Below are positions 43,936-57,014 of a stretch of DNA of 64,000 nucleotides, piece by piece. A program made the translations under genes and the position numbers. Numbering within the stretch: the first letter of the stretch is position 1; the number at the start of each line of letters is the position of its first letter. The stretch is from Klebsiella sp. BIGb0138 (GTDB taxonomy: Bacteria; Pseudomonadota; Gammaproteobacteria; Enterobacterales; Enterobacteriaceae): contig NZ_SMCV01000001.1 in assembly GCF_004342285.1 (NCBI RefSeq), positions 744,001 through 808,000 of the forward strand, given 5' to 3'. The notes below the pieces were generated by a model. That model saw only the letters and a list, made by a program, of their open reading frames with translations, ran no database searches and was not told the origin of the DNA.

Positions 43936-44862
43936 TCAACGCTGATACAACGGATCCTGAGCTCTGGCTGACGTCAGATTATCCCCTTCTTCACGTACCA
44001 GTTCCCAAATTGCCTGCGCGGCGGTTGATAACGAACGGTTTTTGCGTCGCGCCAGCATCAGCTGACGCTCCACCACCGGGGTTAGCCGCTTCACCTGCAG
44101 CTGGCTGCCCTGCGGCAAAGGCAGTGCCAGCGCCGGTAAAACGCTAATCCCAATCCCGGATTCCACCATCGGAAACAACGTCGCCGGATGGCCAATCTCC
44201 TGCACAATATTGGCTTCAATCGCAAACTGCTGTAGCGCCGCATCAATCAGCGGCCGACTACCGGATGCATAATCCTGTAATACCAGGCGCTGATGCTGGA
44301 GATCCTGCCAGCCCACCGATGCCTTTTGCGCAAAAGGGTGATCGCGGCGGCAGAGCAGTAAAAAAGGTTCCGCCAGTACCGTTTCACATTGCAGATCCGT
44401 CGTTACGCCCGGATCGATAACGATGCCGAAATCGACCTCCCCCTGACGAATACTTTCCAGCACCCACTGCTGGGGGCGATCGTGCAGCACAAAATCGATC
44501 TGCGGATAGCGTCGATTGCTGTGCGCAATACACTGGGGAATCAGATGCGCGGAAATGGTCTGGCTGGCGGCCACCCGTACGCTCCCCATCAGCTGCTGCC
44601 CGACCCGCCCGGCGTCGCGCAGCGTGCTATTTAATTCATCCAGCAGCCGTTCAAGCCGGCCGGCCAGCTGCTGTCCCGCCTCCGTCAGCAGCACTTCCCG
44701 GGTGGTACGATCGAGCAACCGTACGCCGGTTTGATGCTCCAGCTCTTTTACGCTGTGGCTGACCGCCGACTGGCTGAGACCGATAATCTCTCCCGCCCGG
44801 CTGAAGCTTTTTGCTCTGGCGACGGTGACGAAAACTTTTAACTGACGTAGCGAGTAATTCAT
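43936..44862 (-). CDS. yfeR: LysR-type regulator YfeR
   Basis: Transcription factor of 308 residues. The HTH is [23 protein letters not shown] (about 18-40); the effector domain follows ([28 protein letters not shown]). It matches YfeR, known in Salmonella as an osmolarity-responsive regulator of the divergent yfeH. The start is ATG 44862, 89 bases from yfeH; the gap contains a perfect palindrome ATTCATGAAT. Confidence 0.92.
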   Translation of the reverse strand: MNYSLRQLKVFVTVARAKSFSRAGEIIGLSQSAVSHSVKELEHQTGVRLLDRTTREVLLTEAGQQLAGRLERLLDELNSTLRDAGRVGQQLMGSVRVAASQTISAHLIPQCIAHSNRRYPQIDFVLHDRPQQWVLESIRQGEVDFGIVIDPGVTTDLQCETVLAEPFLLLCRRDHPFAQKASVGWQDLQHQRLVLQDYASGSRPLIDAALQQFAIEANIVQEIGHPATLFPMVESGIGISVLPALALPLPQGSQLQVKRLTPVVERQLMLARRKNRSLSTAAQAIWELVREEGDNLTSARAQDPLYQR

Positions 44863-44951
44863 CTTTTTTATTCATGAATAGATGCAATAAATCAATTTTA
44901 TTTCTCAAAATAGAAAAAGCACAATAGCCACATCGATTTTCAGGAGCATCT
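44863..44951. promoter_or_regulatory. yfeR-yfeH divergent operator region
   Basis: AT-rich gap with palindrome ATTCATGAAT (44870-44879) next to the yfeR start and AATAAATCAATTTTATTT further on; plausible YfeR binding. AGGAGCATCT precedes yfeH. Confidence 0.55.
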
Positions 44952-45950
44952 ATGAAACTTTTCCGCATTCTTGATCCCTTTACCCTCACTCTGGTTACCG
45001 TCGTTCTGCTGGCCTCTTTCTTTCCGGCCCGCGGCGGTTTTGTCCCCTTCTTTGAGCATTTAACCACCGCCGCCATTGCGCTGCTGTTTTTTATGCACGG
45101 GGCAAAACTCTCCCGCGAGGCCATCGTCGCCGGCGGCAGCCACTGGCGTTTACACCTGTGGGTCATGTGCAGCACGTTTGTGGTGTTCCCGGTTTTAGGC
45201 GTGCTGTTTGCCTGGTGGGCGCCGATTAATGTCGACCCTGCGCTGTATACCGGGTTTATCTATCTGTGCATCCTGCCTGCGACCGTTCAGTCGGCCATTG
45301 CCTTTACCTCGCTGGCGGGGGGCAACGTCGCGGCGGCGGTCTGTTCGGCATCGGCCTCCAGCCTGCTGGGAATATTTGTTTCGCCGCTGCTGGTGGGGCT
45401 GCTGATGAATCTGCACGGCGCGGGCGGCAGTCTGGAACAGGTCGGTAAGATTATGCTGCAACTTCTGCTGCCGTTTGTGCTCGGCCACCTGTCTCGCCCG
45501 TGGATTGGCGAATGGGTTGCCCGACATAAAAAGTGGATCTCAAAAACCGACCAGACCTCGATTCTGCTGGTGGTCTACTCCGCATTTAGCGAAGCGGTTG
45601 TTAACGGCATCTGGCATAAAGTAGGCCTGGGTTCACTGCTGTTCATCGTGGTCGTCAGCCTGGTGCTGCTGGCTATCGTCATCGCGATCAACGTGTTCGT
45701 CGCGCGTAGATGCGGCTTTAACAAAGCGGATGAGATTACGATTGTTTTTTGCGGCTCGAAGAAGAGCCTGGCAAACGGTATACCGATGGCCAACATCCTC
45801 TTTCCAACCTCGATTCTGGGAATCATGGTGCTGCCGCTGATGATATTCCATCAGATTCAGCTGATGGTGTGCGCCGTGCTGGCGCGCCGCTACAAACGGC
45901 AGGCGGAAGCCGTACAGGCGCAGGAGAAGGCCCGCGCCTCGGAAGCTTAA
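44952..45950 (+). CDS. yfeH: Bile acid:sodium symporter family protein YfeH
   Basis: Inner-membrane protein of 332 residues with about nine or ten helices, in the SBF/BASS family. Family traits are FFMHGAKLSREAI, the ILPATVQSAIAFTSLAGGNVAAAVCSAS stretch and FCGSKKSLANGIPMANILF. The substrate is unknown. YfeR is the likely regulator. Its last 4 bases overlap the convergent ypeB. Confidence 0.92.
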   Translation: MKLFRILDPFTLTLVTVVLLASFFPARGGFVPFFEHLTTAAIALLFFMHGAKLSREAIVAGGSHWRLHLWVMCSTFVVFPVLGVLFAWWAPINVDPALYTGFIYLCILPATVQSAIAFTSLAGGNVAAAVCSASASSLLGIFVSPLLVGLLMNLHGAGGSLEQVGKIMLQLLLPFVLGHLSRPWIGEWVARHKKWISKTDQTSILLVVYSAFSEAVVNGIWHKVGLGSLLFIVVVSLVLLAIVIAINVFVARRCGFNKADEITIVFCGSKKSLANGIPMANILFPTSILGIMVLPLMIFHQIQLMVCAVLARRYKRQAEAVQAQEKARASEA

Positions 45951-46165
45951 CGCGGCTGTTTCAAGGGCTGAACCAGCTGGGTCAGCCCTTCAGTTTTAAT
46001 CAGCAAGGTTAATACCATCAGCTCGCCAAGATGCCCGGCAGGGAACTGATCCTTACGGGCAAACCACAGCAAATACTCTTCCGGCAGGTCAATCAGGCGA
46101 CGGCCTTTGTATTTGCCAAACGGCATGTCGGTATTGGCAATCTCAATCAGCTGCGCTTTATCCAC
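45947..46165 (-). CDS. ypeB: DUF3820 protein YpeB
   Basis: Small cytosolic protein of 72 residues. The DUF3820 core MPFGKYKGRRLIDLPEEYLLWFARK is plain. Function is unknown; related sequences resemble exonuclease-associated modules. Starts one base after the ligA stop, so it is likely made from the same transcript. Confidence 0.92.
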   Translation of the reverse strand: MDKAQLIEIANTDMPFGKYKGRRLIDLPEEYLLWFARKDQFPAGHLGELMVLTLLIKTEGLTQLVQPLKQPR

Positions 46166-46166
46166 C

Positions 46167-48191
<2,025 letters not shown>

Positions 48192-48199
48192 TCAATGAT

Positions 48200-48224
48200 A
48201 AAAAACCCCCGGCAGGCGGGGGTT
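48200..48224 (-). terminator. zipA terminator
   Basis: Stem ACCCCCG / CGGGGGT with T-run (TTTTTT) on the minus strand, lying between zipA and ligA, 18 bases before the ligA start. Confidence 0.85.
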
Positions 48225-48257
48225 CTGGATTGGTAGACGAAACGCCAGGGGAATAAA

Positions 48258-49286
48258 TCAGGCGTTAGCCTCTTTCACTTCACGAATACGATCTTGATAT
48301 TCGCGTAGTTTTTGCGGAGTCATCATCCGACGCTGATCGTCCAGCACCACGCCACCCACTTCATCGGCGATGTACTGTGCGGATTGCAGCATCAGTTTAA
48401 AGTTCTGCAGCTCATCACCAAACGACGGCACCTGCATAAAGATAGTAACGCCCGGAGTCGTCATATCGGCCATACCGTCCGGATTGAAGGTACCCGGTTT
48501 AACCATATTCGCCAGGCTAAACAGAACCGGGCCGCTACCGTCCGGGCTGAGATGACGATGGAAAATATTCATATCGCCAAATTTAAAGCCCGCCTGCTGG
48601 ATGCTGTTGATCAGCACTTCACCGTTGATCTGAGTACCCTGGTGCGCGGAGACATTCATGACAATGACCGTCTCTTTGCGCTCTTTCGGCGGTGGCGCCG
48701 GCTGCTGCGGTTCGGCGGCCCGCGGTTCAGGCGCAGGCTGCGGCTGCGCGGAGGCAGGTTGCTGTGGGGCAGCGGGCTGCGGTGGCTGTACCTGAGCTGG
48801 CTGCTGAACCACCGGCTGCTGAGGTGGCTGCGACGGCTGCTGATACTGCGGGGGCACAGGCTGCTGTTGTGGCGCAGGCTGCGGCGGCGCAACATGCTGC
48901 GGTGGCTGCTGCACCTGAGGTTGTTGAACCTGAGGCTGAACAGGCGGCTGCCGTACCGGCTCTTCCGGGCGAACGGGCTGCTGCTGCACCTGACGTTCGT
49001 AAGGAGGCTGATACTGGTGCTGCGGCGCCTGACGCGGTGCTTCTTGCTCTACGCCATTGGGGGCATGGTTCACCCGGTGAACGCGAACTTCACCTACGCC
49101 TTCAACATCGTCATCAAAATCATCGCTCTCAGACTCTTCGTCATCGCGAGACTTCATACGTTTCATTGGGCGATCGCGAAACATCGAGGAACGTTCTTTA
49201 CGGCTGGTCCAGAAACCGTGTACCAGTAAAGCGATTATGGCGATCGCGCCAACAATGATTAATATCAGACGCAAATCCTGCATCAT
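48258..49286 (-). CDS. zipA: Cell division protein ZipA
   Basis: Anchors FtsZ to the inner membrane at midcell; essential in E. coli. 342 residues. One N-terminal transmembrane helix ([22 protein letters not shown]) is followed by a charged part, a long Pro/Gln-rich flexible linker (about 85-200), and the C-terminal FtsZ-binding domain ([38 protein letters not shown]). I chose ATG 49286 (MMQDLRLIL); 13 further codons upstream are not homologous. Divergent from cysZ. Confidence 0.96.
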   Translation of the reverse strand: MMQDLRLILIIVGAIAIIALLVHGFWTSRKERSSMFRDRPMKRMKSRDDEESESDDFDDDVEGVGEVRVHRVNHAPNGVEQEAPRQAPQHQYQPPYERQVQQQPVRPEEPVRQPPVQPQVQQPQVQQPPQHVAPPQPAPQQQPVPPQYQQPSQPPQQPVVQQPAQVQPPQPAAPQQPASAQPQPAPEPRAAEPQQPAPPPKERKETVIVMNVSAHQGTQINGEVLINSIQQAGFKFGDMNIFHRHLSPDGSGPVLFSLANMVKPGTFNPDGMADMTTPGVTIFMQVPSFGDELQNFKLMLQSAQYIADEVGGVVLDDQRRMMTPQKLREYQDRIREVKEANA

Positions 49287-49517
49287 TATATTCTCTGTTG
49301 TTCTAACACCTTGCCACCACGGCAAACATTTACTTACTAAGAGTATTTGCCGATTACGTCGAGTGCAAGTGCGTCTACCGCTTTCACTACATAAAGATGA
49401 ACTAAATCGTGCTTTTTGCTGTTTTTTCGAACATTTCCTAACTGGTTATTGTCTGACAACCCGATAAAATAAGCGGGCATTCACTCTGAATGTCAAAAAA
49501 AGGAGCATCGCCTGACC

Positions 49518-50279
49518 ATGGTTTCAACATCCGCATCTACCCCGCGTAGCGGCGTCTACTATTTTTCGCAGGGCTGGAAACTGATCGGGTTGCCGGGAAT
49601 TCGTCGTTACGTATTCCTGCCTTTATTCGTCAACATCATCCTGATGGGCGGCGCCTTCTGGTGGCTGTTTACCCGTCTTGATAGCTGGATCCCATCTTTG
49701 ATGAGCCACGTCCCCGACTGGTTACAGTGGCTGAACTACCTGCTTTGGCCAATGGTGGTCCTGTCGATCCTGTTAGTGTTCGGCTACTTCTTCTCGACCC
49801 TTGCCAACTGGATTGCCGCCCCCTTTAGCGGCCTGCTGGCAGAGCAGCTGGAAGCCCGGCTGACCGGCGCTACGCCTCCGGATGTCGGCGTATTTGGCAT
49901 CATGAAAGATGTGCCGCGTATTATGAAGCGCGAATGGCAGAAGTTTGCCTGGTATCTGCCGCGCGCGATCGTCCTGCTGATACTCTATTTTATTCCCGGT
50001 ATCGGGCAGACCCTGGCACCGGTGCTGTGGTTCCTGTTTAGCGCGTGGATGCTGGCGATTCAGTACTGCGACTATCCGTTCGACAACCACAAGGTGCCGT
50101 TTAAAACCATGCGCGAGGCGCTGCGTTCGCGTAAAGTCACCAATATGCAGTTTGGCGCTCTGACCAGCCTGTTTACCATGATCCCGGTGCTGAATCTGGT
50201 GATTCTGCCGGTGGCCATTTGCGGCGCCACGGCGATGTGGGTTGATTGCTACCGCGGTAAACACGCAATGTGGAAATAG
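49518..50279 (+). CDS. cysZ: Sulfate transporter CysZ
   Basis: Inner-membrane sulfate permease of 253 residues that feeds cysteine synthesis. Several long hydrophobic segments are visible, with [25 protein letters not shown] at the start and [19 protein letters not shown]-like family stretch in the second half. ATG 49518 has AAAGGAGCATCGCC before it. It lies 192 bases upstream of cysK, as in E. coli. Confidence 0.95.
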   Translation: MVSTSASTPRSGVYYFSQGWKLIGLPGIRRYVFLPLFVNIILMGGAFWWLFTRLDSWIPSLMSHVPDWLQWLNYLLWPMVVLSILLVFGYFFSTLANWIAAPFSGLLAEQLEARLTGATPPDVGVFGIMKDVPRIMKREWQKFAWYLPRAIVLLILYFIPGIGQTLAPVLWFLFSAWMLAIQYCDYPFDNHKVPFKTMREALRSRKVTNMQFGALTSLFTMIPVLNLVILPVAICGATAMWVDCYRGKHAMWK

Positions 50280-50339
50280 CGCCCTCTCCCCCTCCTTAAG
50301 ATGCTTCAGGCCGCGGCCTGAAGCATAACGGCCATATGC

Positions 50340-50471
50340 CGATGCTTATTCCTTCTCGCTCACCATTATTTCCCTTCCGAATATAGATATGCTAAATCCT
50401 TACTTCCGCATATTCTTTAAGCGGGTATGCTGGAGCCGTACTCCCAAATTTCATACAGTTAAGGACGGGCC
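50340..50471 (+). promoter_or_regulatory. cysK promoter region
   Basis: The stretch TATTCTTTAAGCGGGTATGCT contains the -10 TATGCT (50426-50431) and a -35-like TATTCT, matching the known E. coli cysK promoter. The AT-rich part before it (50360-50410) corresponds to the CysB activation site. AAGGACGGGCC precedes the ATG. Confidence 0.7.
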
Positions 50472-51443
50472 ATGAGTAAGATTTTTGAAGATAACTCCCT
50501 GACTATCGGCCACACGCCGTTAGTACGACTGAACCGAATCGGTAACGGACGCATCCTGGCAAAGGTTGAATCACGCAACCCGAGCTTTAGCGTGAAATGC
50601 CGTATCGGTGCCAATATGATTTGGGATGCCGAAAAACGTGGCGTGCTGAAACCGGGCGTCGAGCTGGTAGAACCGACCAGCGGCAATACCGGCATCGCCC
50701 TCGCCTACGTCGCGGCAGCGCGTGGTTACAAGCTGACGCTGACCATGCCGGAAACCATGAGCATCGAACGCCGTAAACTGCTGAAGGCGCTGGGGGCGAA
50801 CCTGGTGCTGACAGAAGGCGCGAAAGGCATGAAAGGCGCCATTCAGAAAGCCGAAGAAATCGTTGCCAGCGACCCGGAAAAATTTCTCCTGCTGCAGCAA
50901 TTTAGCAACCCGGCCAACCCGGAAATTCATGAAAAGACCACCGGTCCGGAAATCTGGGAAGATACCGACGGTCAGGTTGATGTCTTTATCTCCGGCGTCG
51001 GCACCGGTGGTACGTTGACCGGCGTGAGCCGCTACATCAAAGGCACCAAAGGCAAAAAAGATCTGATCACCGTTGCGGTCGAACCTACCGACTCACCGGT
51101 TATCGCCCAGGCGCTGGCAGGCGAAGAGCTCAAACCAGGCCCGCACAAAATTCAGGGTATCGGCGCAGGCTTTATTCCTGGCAACCTCGATCTGAAGCTG
51201 GTCGATAAAGTTGTCGCCATCACCAACGAAGAAGCGATCTCCACCGCGCGTCGTCTGATGGATGAAGAAGGCATTCTGGCAGGCATCTCTTCCGGGGCCG
51301 CCGTCGCCGCGGCGCTGAAGCTGCAGGAAGATGAGGCCTTTACCAATAAGAATATTGTGGTTATCCTACCTTCTTCAGGTGAGCGTTATTTAAGCACAGC
51401 CCTGTTTGCCGATCTCTTTACCGAGAAAGAATTGCAACAGTGA
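50472..51443 (+). CDS. cysK: O-acetylserine sulfhydrylase A
   Basis: Makes cysteine from O-acetylserine and sulfide; PLP enzyme of 323 residues and partner of CysE in the cysteine synthase complex. PLP Lys is residue 42 in [11 protein letters not shown]; substrate loop is [15 protein letters not shown], and the phosphate-binding [14 protein letters not shown] is present. Ends in a strong terminator. Confidence 0.98.
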   Translation: MSKIFEDNSLTIGHTPLVRLNRIGNGRILAKVESRNPSFSVKCRIGANMIWDAEKRGVLKPGVELVEPTSGNTGIALAYVAAARGYKLTLTMPETMSIERRKLLKALGANLVLTEGAKGMKGAIQKAEEIVASDPEKFLLLQQFSNPANPEIHEKTTGPEIWEDTDGQVDVFISGVGTGGTLTGVSRYIKGTKGKKDLITVAVEPTDSPVIAQALAGEELKPGPHKIQGIGAGFIPGNLDLKLVDKVVAITNEEAISTARRLMDEEGILAGISSGAAVAAALKLQEDEAFTNKNIVVILPSSGERYLSTALFADLFTEKELQQ

Positions 51444-51465
51444 TGCCAGCTAGTCAGCATCGTGT

Positions 51466-51493
51466 AAAAAAGCACCTTTTTAGGTGCTTTTTT
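51466..51493 (+). terminator. cysK terminator
   Basis: Stem AAAAAAGCACC / AGGTGCTTTTTT with T-run, 23 bases after the stop. Confidence 0.9.
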
Positions 51494-51822
51494 GTGGCAT
51501 AGGTCAAAGTTTTACCCCTCCTGGCATTGATTCACCGCGTAGGGTCTGGTATTTAACCAGCACATTTATTTTGATGCGCGAAATTATTCAAAATCGGATT
51601 TCCATAAGCTGAATCGATTTTATGATTTGGTTCAAGTCTTCCTTTCGCGGCATAATGTTTAATGACGTGCCAGACGTCAACGGCCAGATGGTCTTCACAG
51701 CGCACACGCTGCTGACACCTTAGCCAGACACGTAACGCCGGCGCTAACAATACAGGCTAAAGCCTCGCCGTTAGGCTAGACTTTAGGTCCACAACACTAA
51801 ACCTATAAGTTGGGGAAATATA
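51494..51822 (+). promoter_or_regulatory. ptsH upstream control region
   Basis: This gap between cysK and ptsH (379 bases with the terminator) carries the pts promoters. GCTGAATCGATTTT (51608-51621) resembles a Cra (FruR) operator (GCTGAAACGTTTCA type). The stretch CATAATG near 51651 may be a -10. TGGGGAAATATA precedes the ptsH ATG. No gene is supported in it. Confidence 0.5.
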
Positions 51823-52080
51823 ATGTTCCAGCAAGAAGTTACCATTACCGCTCCGAACGGTCTGCACACCCGCCCTGCTGCTCAGTTTGTTAAAGAAGCG
51901 AAAGGCTTCACTTCTGAGATCACTGTGACCTCCAACGGCAAAAGCGCCAGCGCCAAAAGCCTGTTCAAACTGCAAACTCTGGGTCTGACTCAGGGTACCG
52001 TAGTCACCATCTCCGCGGAAGGCGAAGATGAGCAGAAAGCAGTTGAGCATCTGGTAAAACTGATGGCTGAACTCGAATAA
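51823..52080 (+). CDS. ptsH: PTS phosphocarrier HPr
   Basis: Carries phosphate from enzyme I to all EIIA proteins. 85 residues. Phospho-His15 lies in [14 protein letters not shown]; Ser46 in [10 protein letters not shown] is the regulatory position of the Gram-positive homologues. First gene of ptsHI-crr, 44 bases before ptsI. Confidence 0.99.
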
Positions 52081-52124
52081 GTTCACGGGTTCTTTTTAAT
52101 ATCAGTCACAAGTAAGGTAGGGTT

Positions 52125-53852
52125 ATGATTTCAGGCATTTTAGCATCCCCGGGTATCGCTTTCGGTAAGGCACTCCTGCTGAAAGAAGACGAAATTGTCA
52201 TCGACCGGAAGAAAATTTCTGCCGATAAGGTTGATCAGGAAGTCGAGCGTTTCCTGAGCGGCCGCACCAAGGCCTCCGCCCAGCTGGAGGTCATCAAAAC
52301 CAAAGCTGGTGAAACTTTCGGTGAAGAAAAAGAAGCCATCTTCGAAGGGCACATCATGCTGCTGGAAGATGAGGAGCTTGAGCAGGAAATCATAGCCCTG
52401 ATTAAAGATAAGCACATGACTGCCGACGCGGCGGCCAGTGAAGTTATCGAAGGTCAGGCCACCGCCCTGGAAGAGCTGGATGATGAATACCTGAAAGAAC
52501 GTGCGGCTGACGTACGTGACATTGGTAAGCGCCTGCTGCGCAACATCCTTGGTCTGGCTATCATCGATCTGAGCGCGATTCAGGACGAAGTGATCCTGGT
52601 TGCCGCCGATCTCACCCCGTCAGAAACGGCGCAGCTGAACCTGAATAAGGTGCTGGGCTTTATCACCGACGCCGGTGGCCGTACTTCCCACACCTCTATC
52701 ATGGCGCGCTCCCTTGAGCTGCCGGCCATCGTCGGCACCGGTAGCGTGACGTCGCAGGTGAAAAACGGCGATTATCTGGTCCTCGACGCGGTTAACAACC
52801 AGGTTCTGGTTAACCCAGACAATGAGCAAATCGAAGAGCTGCGTAAACTGCAGGCTCAGGTTGCGGAAGAAAAAGCGGAACTGGCTAAGCTGAAAGATCT
52901 GCCGGCGATTACGCTGGACGGACATCAGGTTGAAGTCTGCGCCAACATCGGTACCGTACGCGACGTCGATGGCGCTGAGCGCAACGGCGCAGAAGGCGTA
53001 GGTCTGTACCGTACTGAATTCCTGTTCATGGACCGCGACGCGCTGCCGACTGAAGAAGAACAGTTCGCCGCTTATAAAGCGGTTGCCGAAGCGTGCGGCT
53101 CTCAGGCCGTTATCGTTCGCACCATGGACATCGGCGGCGATAAAGAACTGCCGTACATGAACTTCCCGAAAGAAGAGAACCCGTTCCTCGGCTGGCGTGC
53201 CGTGCGTATCGCGATGGACCGCAAAGAGATTCTGCGTGACCAGGTTCGCGCCATCCTGCGCGCCTCTGCTTTCGGTAAACTGCGCATCATGTTCCCGATG
53301 ATCATCTCTGTTGAAGAAGTGCGTGCACTGAAGAAAGAGATTGAGATCTATAAGCAGGAACTGCGCGATGAAGGCAAAGCCTTCGACGAAACCATCGAAG
53401 TGGGCGTGATGGTTGAAACACCGGCCGCCGCAACGATTGCGCGCCATTTAGCCAAAGAAGTAGATTTCTTTAGTATCGGCACCAATGATTTAACACAATA
53501 TACTCTGGCAGTTGACCGTGGTAATGATATGATCTCACATCTTTACCAGCCAATGTCGCCGTCTGTTCTGACGCTGATTAAGCAAGTTATTGATGCTTCT
53601 CACGCCGAAGGCAAATGGACTGGCATGTGCGGTGAGCTTGCGGGCGATGAACGTGCTACACTTCTGTTGCTGGGTATGGGGCTGGACGAATTCTCTATGA
53701 GCGCCATTTCCATCCCGCGTATCAAGAAGATTATTCGTAACACGAACTTCGAAGATGCGAAAGTATTAGCAGAGCAGGCTCTTGCTCAACCGACAACGGA
53801 CGAGTTAATGACGCTGGTTAACAAGTTCATTGAAGAAAAAACAATCTGCTAA
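52125..53852 (+). CDS. ptsI: PTS enzyme I
   Basis: Takes phosphate from phosphoenolpyruvate and passes it to HPr. 575 residues. The phospho-His is in [21 protein letters not shown] (near 189); the PEP-binding part has [12 protein letters not shown], and the active-site Cys in [13 protein letters not shown] (near 502). Starts after AAGGTAGGGTT. Confidence 0.99.
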   Translation: MISGILASPGIAFGKALLLKEDEIVIDRKKISADKVDQEVERFLSGRTKASAQLEVIKTKAGETFGEEKEAIFEGHIMLLEDEELEQEIIALIKDKHMTADAAASEVIEGQATALEELDDEYLKERAADVRDIGKRLLRNILGLAIIDLSAIQDEVILVAADLTPSETAQLNLNKVLGFITDAGGRTSHTSIMARSLELPAIVGTGSVTSQVKNGDYLVLDAVNNQVLVNPDNEQIEELRKLQAQVAEEKAELAKLKDLPAITLDGHQVEVCANIGTVRDVDGAERNGAEGVGLYRTEFLFMDRDALPTEEEQFAAYKAVAEACGSQAVIVRTMDIGGDKELPYMNFPKEENPFLGWRAVRIAMDRKEILRDQVRAILRASAFGKLRIMFPMIISVEEVRALKKEIEIYKQELRDEGKAFDETIEVGVMVETPAAATIARHLAKEVDFFSIGTNDLTQYTLAVDRGNDMISHLYQPMSPSVLTLIKQVIDASHAEGKWTGMCGELAGDERATLLLLGMGLDEFSMSAISIPRIKKIIRNTNFEDAKVLAEQALAQPTTDELMTLVNKFIEEKTIC

Positions 53853-53894
53853 TCCACGAGATGCGCGGCCCAAATTACTGCTTAGGAGAAGATC

Positions 53895-54404
53895 ATGGGT
53901 TTGTTCGATAAATTGAAATCTCTGGTTTCTGATGACAAAAAAGACTCCGGAACTATTGAGATTGTTGCTCCGCTCTCTGGCGAGATCGTCAACATCGAAG
54001 ACGTGCCGGATGTGGTTTTTGCGGAAAAAATTGTGGGTGATGGCATTGCCATCAAACCTACCGGCAACAAAATGGTTGCGCCGGTAGATGGTACCATCGG
54101 TAAAATCTTTGAAACCAACCATGCATTCTCTATTGAATCTGATAGCGGCATTGAGCTGTTTGTTCACTTCGGTATTGATACCGTTGAGCTGAAAGGCGAA
54201 GGCTTCAAACGCATCGCCGAAGAAGGTCAGCGCGTGAAAGTGGGTGACCCGGTCATTGAATTCGATCTGCCGCTGCTGGAAGAGAAAGCCAAGTCTACCC
54301 TGACTCCGGTTGTTATCTCCAACATGGACGAGATCAAAGAGCTGATCAAACTGTCCGGTAGCGTAACCGTGGGTGAAACGCCGGTTATTCGCATCAAGAA
54401 GTAA
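53895..54404 (+). CDS. crr: Glucose-specific EIIA (EIIAGlc)
   Basis: Phosphocarrier of 169 residues that serves PtsG and others and controls adenylate cyclase and inducer exclusion. The active His pair is in [21 protein letters not shown] (His76 and His91, counting Met). GGAG precedes the ATG at 53895 (TTAGGAGAAGATC). Ends in a terminator. Confidence 0.99.
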   Translation: MGLFDKLKSLVSDDKKDSGTIEIVAPLSGEIVNIEDVPDVVFAEKIVGDGIAIKPTGNKMVAPVDGTIGKIFETNHAFSIESDSGIELFVHFGIDTVELKGEGFKRIAEEGQRVKVGDPVIEFDLPLLEEKAKSTLTPVVISNMDEIKELIKLSGSVTVGETPVIRIKK

Positions 54405-54415
54405 TTCTTGCCGCA

Positions 54416-54447
54416 GAAAAATGGCGCCTGATGGCGCCATTTTTTTA
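54416..54447 (+). terminator. crr terminator
   Basis: Stem AAAATGGCGCC / GGCGCCATTTT, loop TGAT, with seven Ts. Confidence 0.92.
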
Positions 54448-54646
54448 TCTTGCCGATTTCAGCGGCCGATAGCACTTCTTCTGTGACTGCCCCTTCATCC
54501 CCTGCGGGCTAGTTTCCAGAATCCGCCGCTTACCTGCTGCGACCAGCAAATCCCCCGGCCCCCTGGCATCTTCCGGCGCCTTATTGCCGGTGGTAGCAAC
54601 ATGCTCAACGACTCGTCCTTTTGGCGAGCCGCTAACCGATGGCGCT

Positions 54647-55513
54647 TTATGCTGTCACCGACGGCGGCGGCAGGATCAGTTCATCGCAACCCTGTGCACG
54701 GGTCCAGGTCATGACCGCCAGCACGCGCTGCGCCGCAGCGTGCGTCGCCTCACCCAACGCCAGGCCCGAAAGCAATCCGCTGATAAGCTCGGCGCAAAAC
54801 AGGTCACCGGTCCCCTTCAGTTCCGTTTCGACCCGCGGATGGACTACCACCTCAACCGAATCTGCCGTCACCACCAGCACGTTAATAGTCGCGCTGTCCA
54901 TTCCCGGCGCGCTGGTGATCACCACCCATTTCAGCGAATCAGATAGCAGGCTGCGCGCGGCAATAATCGCCTCCTGCTGATTACGGCAGGAGAGCCCGCT
55001 CAACGTTTCCAGTTCGAACAGATTTGGGGTAATGCCCTGCGCCAGCGGCAGCAGGTGGGTCCGATAAGCCGCCGGTATTTCCGCCTTCACGTACATCCCG
55101 CTATCCACATCGCCAATCACCGGGTCGACAAGGATACACAGCTGCGGATGAGATTCGCGGATCCTGCGTAGCCACTGCGCCAGACGCGCGATCTGGACCG
55201 CGCTGCCCATATACCCGGTGGTCACCGCCCGCAGCTCCCGCAGCGCATCGCGCTCCTCCAGAGCCTGCAGATAACCCACAAACCACGCCTCCGGAATCAC
55301 GCCGCCGTAGAACGTATCGTAGTGCGGCGTATTACTGAACAACACCGTTGGTACGGCCATCACCCGCAGTCCATGCTGCTTAATTGCCGGTACGGCAATA
55401 CTATTGCCGACGCTGCCATACACCACCTGCGATTGCACGGCGACGATATCGACCTGCAACGCCCGGCTCTTATCGTTGAAGAGCACCGATTGTATTTCGT
55501 CTTGTTGGCCCAT
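54647..55513 (-). CDS. pdxK: Pyridoxal/pyridoxine kinase PdxK
   Basis: Phosphorylates pyridoxal, pyridoxine and pyridoxamine to make B6 cofactors; ribokinase-like. 288 residues. The sequences [31 protein letters not shown] and [15 protein letters not shown] (catalytic Asp in GTGD) are diagnostic. I chose ATG 55513 ([14 protein letters not shown]) because GGGAGAAGG precedes it; the frame runs 10 codons upstream. It is divergent from ptsJ, its known regulator in Salmonella. Confidence 0.95.
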   Translation of the reverse strand: MGQQDEIQSVLFNDKSRALQVDIVAVQSQVVYGSVGNSIAVPAIKQHGLRVMAVPTVLFSNTPHYDTFYGGVIPEAWFVGYLQALEERDALRELRAVTTGYMGSAVQIARLAQWLRRIRESHPQLCILVDPVIGDVDSGMYVKAEIPAAYRTHLLPLAQGITPNLFELETLSGLSCRNQQEAIIAARSLLSDSLKWVVITSAPGMDSATINVLVVTADSVEVVVHPRVETELKGTGDLFCAELISGLLSGLALGEATHAAAQRVLAVMTWTRAQGCDELILPPPSVTA

Positions 55514-55595
55514 CCCTTCTCCCCCCGCTGGACAGCGGGTCATACTCTGATTATCATTCGTCCTATGCTAAATTTCATTTTGTCATAGGTCAATA

Positions 55596-56891
55596 ATGAT
55601 CGACGGAAAAACCGCCAGTGAGATCTTTGATAACATCCGCCATCTGGTGCAGAGCGGCGCGTTAAAACCTGGAGAAACGTTGCCGCCGGTAAGGGAACTG
55701 GCCGCTAAACTAATGGTGAACCGCAACACCGTCGCCGCGGCCTACAAGCGGCTGGTGAGCTCCGGGCTGGCCATCAGTCAGGGGCGCAACGGCACGGCGA
55801 TCAAAGCAATAAACAGGCCGCAAGCGCTGGAAGGGGGCGATCCTTCTTCCCCGCTGAAGGATATTTCCGGCGGGAATCCCGATCCTCAGCGCCTGCCGGA
55901 TCTCAGCCGCTATCTGCCGATGCTAACCCCCCCTCCACGGCTCTACGGCGACGCCATCGTTGAGCCACAGCTGGCCCGCTGGGCGCAAAACTGGATCCAC
56001 CAGGATCTGGGCATTGATGCCGATATCAATCTGACCAACGGCGCTATCGACGCGCTGGAACGACTGCTTTGCGCTCTGCTTCTGCCCGGCGACGGCGTGG
56101 CCGTCGAGGACCCGTGTTTCCTCAGCAGTATGCATATGCTGCGCTACGCCGGGTTTACCCCCTGCCCGGTCGCGGTCGACAATGAGGGAATGCAGCCCGC
56201 CGAACTGGAAATGGCCCTGCGCAACGGCGCGCGGGCGGTGATTCTGACCCCACGGGCGCATAATCCTACCGGCTGTAGCCTCAGCCAGGCCCGGGCGGCG
56301 GCCATTCGCCAGATCCTGGCCCGCTATCCGCAGGTGCTGGTGATTATGGACGACCACTTTGCCCTGCTATCCGCCATGCCCTGGCACTCGCCGATTCCCG
56401 CCACCGCTCAACGCTGGGCGTTGGTACGCTCAATGTCAAAAGCGCTGGGGCCGGATCTGCGCCTGGCGTTTGTCGCCAGCGATAGCACCACCTCGGCGGC
56501 GCTGCGTCTGCGGCTCAATGCCGGCAGCCAGTGGGTCAGCCACCTGTTGCAGGATTTAGCCTTTGCCTGCCTGAATGATAGCGCCTTTGTGGCCTCGCTG
56601 GCGGCGAGCCAGCGCCATTATCGCCGGCAGAATGAAAAACTGGCCGCGGCCCTGCTCCGACACGGTTTTAGCCCCTTGCCCCCGGGGGATGGCCTCAGCT
56701 TCTGGCTACCGTTACAGGAATCGAGCCAACCGGTCGCCCTGCGTTTAGCCCGCGCCGGTTGGTTAGTCCGCGAAGGTGAAGCGTTCGGCATCCGCACGCC
56801 GGCGCATGGACTACGGCTCTCGACCGGAGCGCTGGACGACGACGAAATTGACCAGCTGGCCAATGATTTACGCCTTGTACTCCCCCCATAA
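55596..56891 (+). CDS. ptsJ: MocR-type regulator PtsJ
   Basis: Transcription factor of 431 residues that joins a GntR winged helix (about 1-70, LPPVRELAAKLMVNRNTVAAAYKRL) to an aminotransferase fold (80-431). In Salmonella PtsJ binds PLP and represses pdxK. The aminotransferase part has DDHFALLSAMPW and a Lys in VRSMSKALGPDLRLAFV that can hold PLP. It is divergent from pdxK with 82 bases between. The E. coli chromosome lacks it. Confidence 0.92.
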   Translation: MIDGKTASEIFDNIRHLVQSGALKPGETLPPVRELAAKLMVNRNTVAAAYKRLVSSGLAISQGRNGTAIKAINRPQALEGGDPSSPLKDISGGNPDPQRLPDLSRYLPMLTPPPRLYGDAIVEPQLARWAQNWIHQDLGIDADINLTNGAIDALERLLCALLLPGDGVAVEDPCFLSSMHMLRYAGFTPCPVAVDNEGMQPAELEMALRNGARAVILTPRAHNPTGCSLSQARAAAIRQILARYPQVLVIMDDHFALLSAMPWHSPIPATAQRWALVRSMSKALGPDLRLAFVASDSTTSAALRLRLNAGSQWVSHLLQDLAFACLNDSAFVASLAASQRHYRRQNEKLAAALLRHGFSPLPPGDGLSFWLPLQESSQPVALRLARAGWLVREGEAFGIRTPAHGLRLSTGALDDDEIDQLANDLRLVLPP

Positions 56892-57014
56892 CAGGAACCG
56901 CGCCATTTGACCGTCCACGAACTTTTCCAGGATTAACGCGAGACGAACCTGAAACGGTAGACATTCCTCAATAATCCGCTCGCCAGCTCCCTACGCTGAC
57001 CCCGGAGGCTCTTG

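Noticed and set aside
48690-49030. Repeated CAG/CCG-like words that look like a DNA repeat array
   Set aside because: They encode the flexible Pro/Gln linker normal for ZipA.
48312-49258. Open frames antisense to zipA with Arg/Leu or Ala-rich repeats
   Set aside because: They mirror the Pro/Gln-rich linker of zipA and have no start signals.
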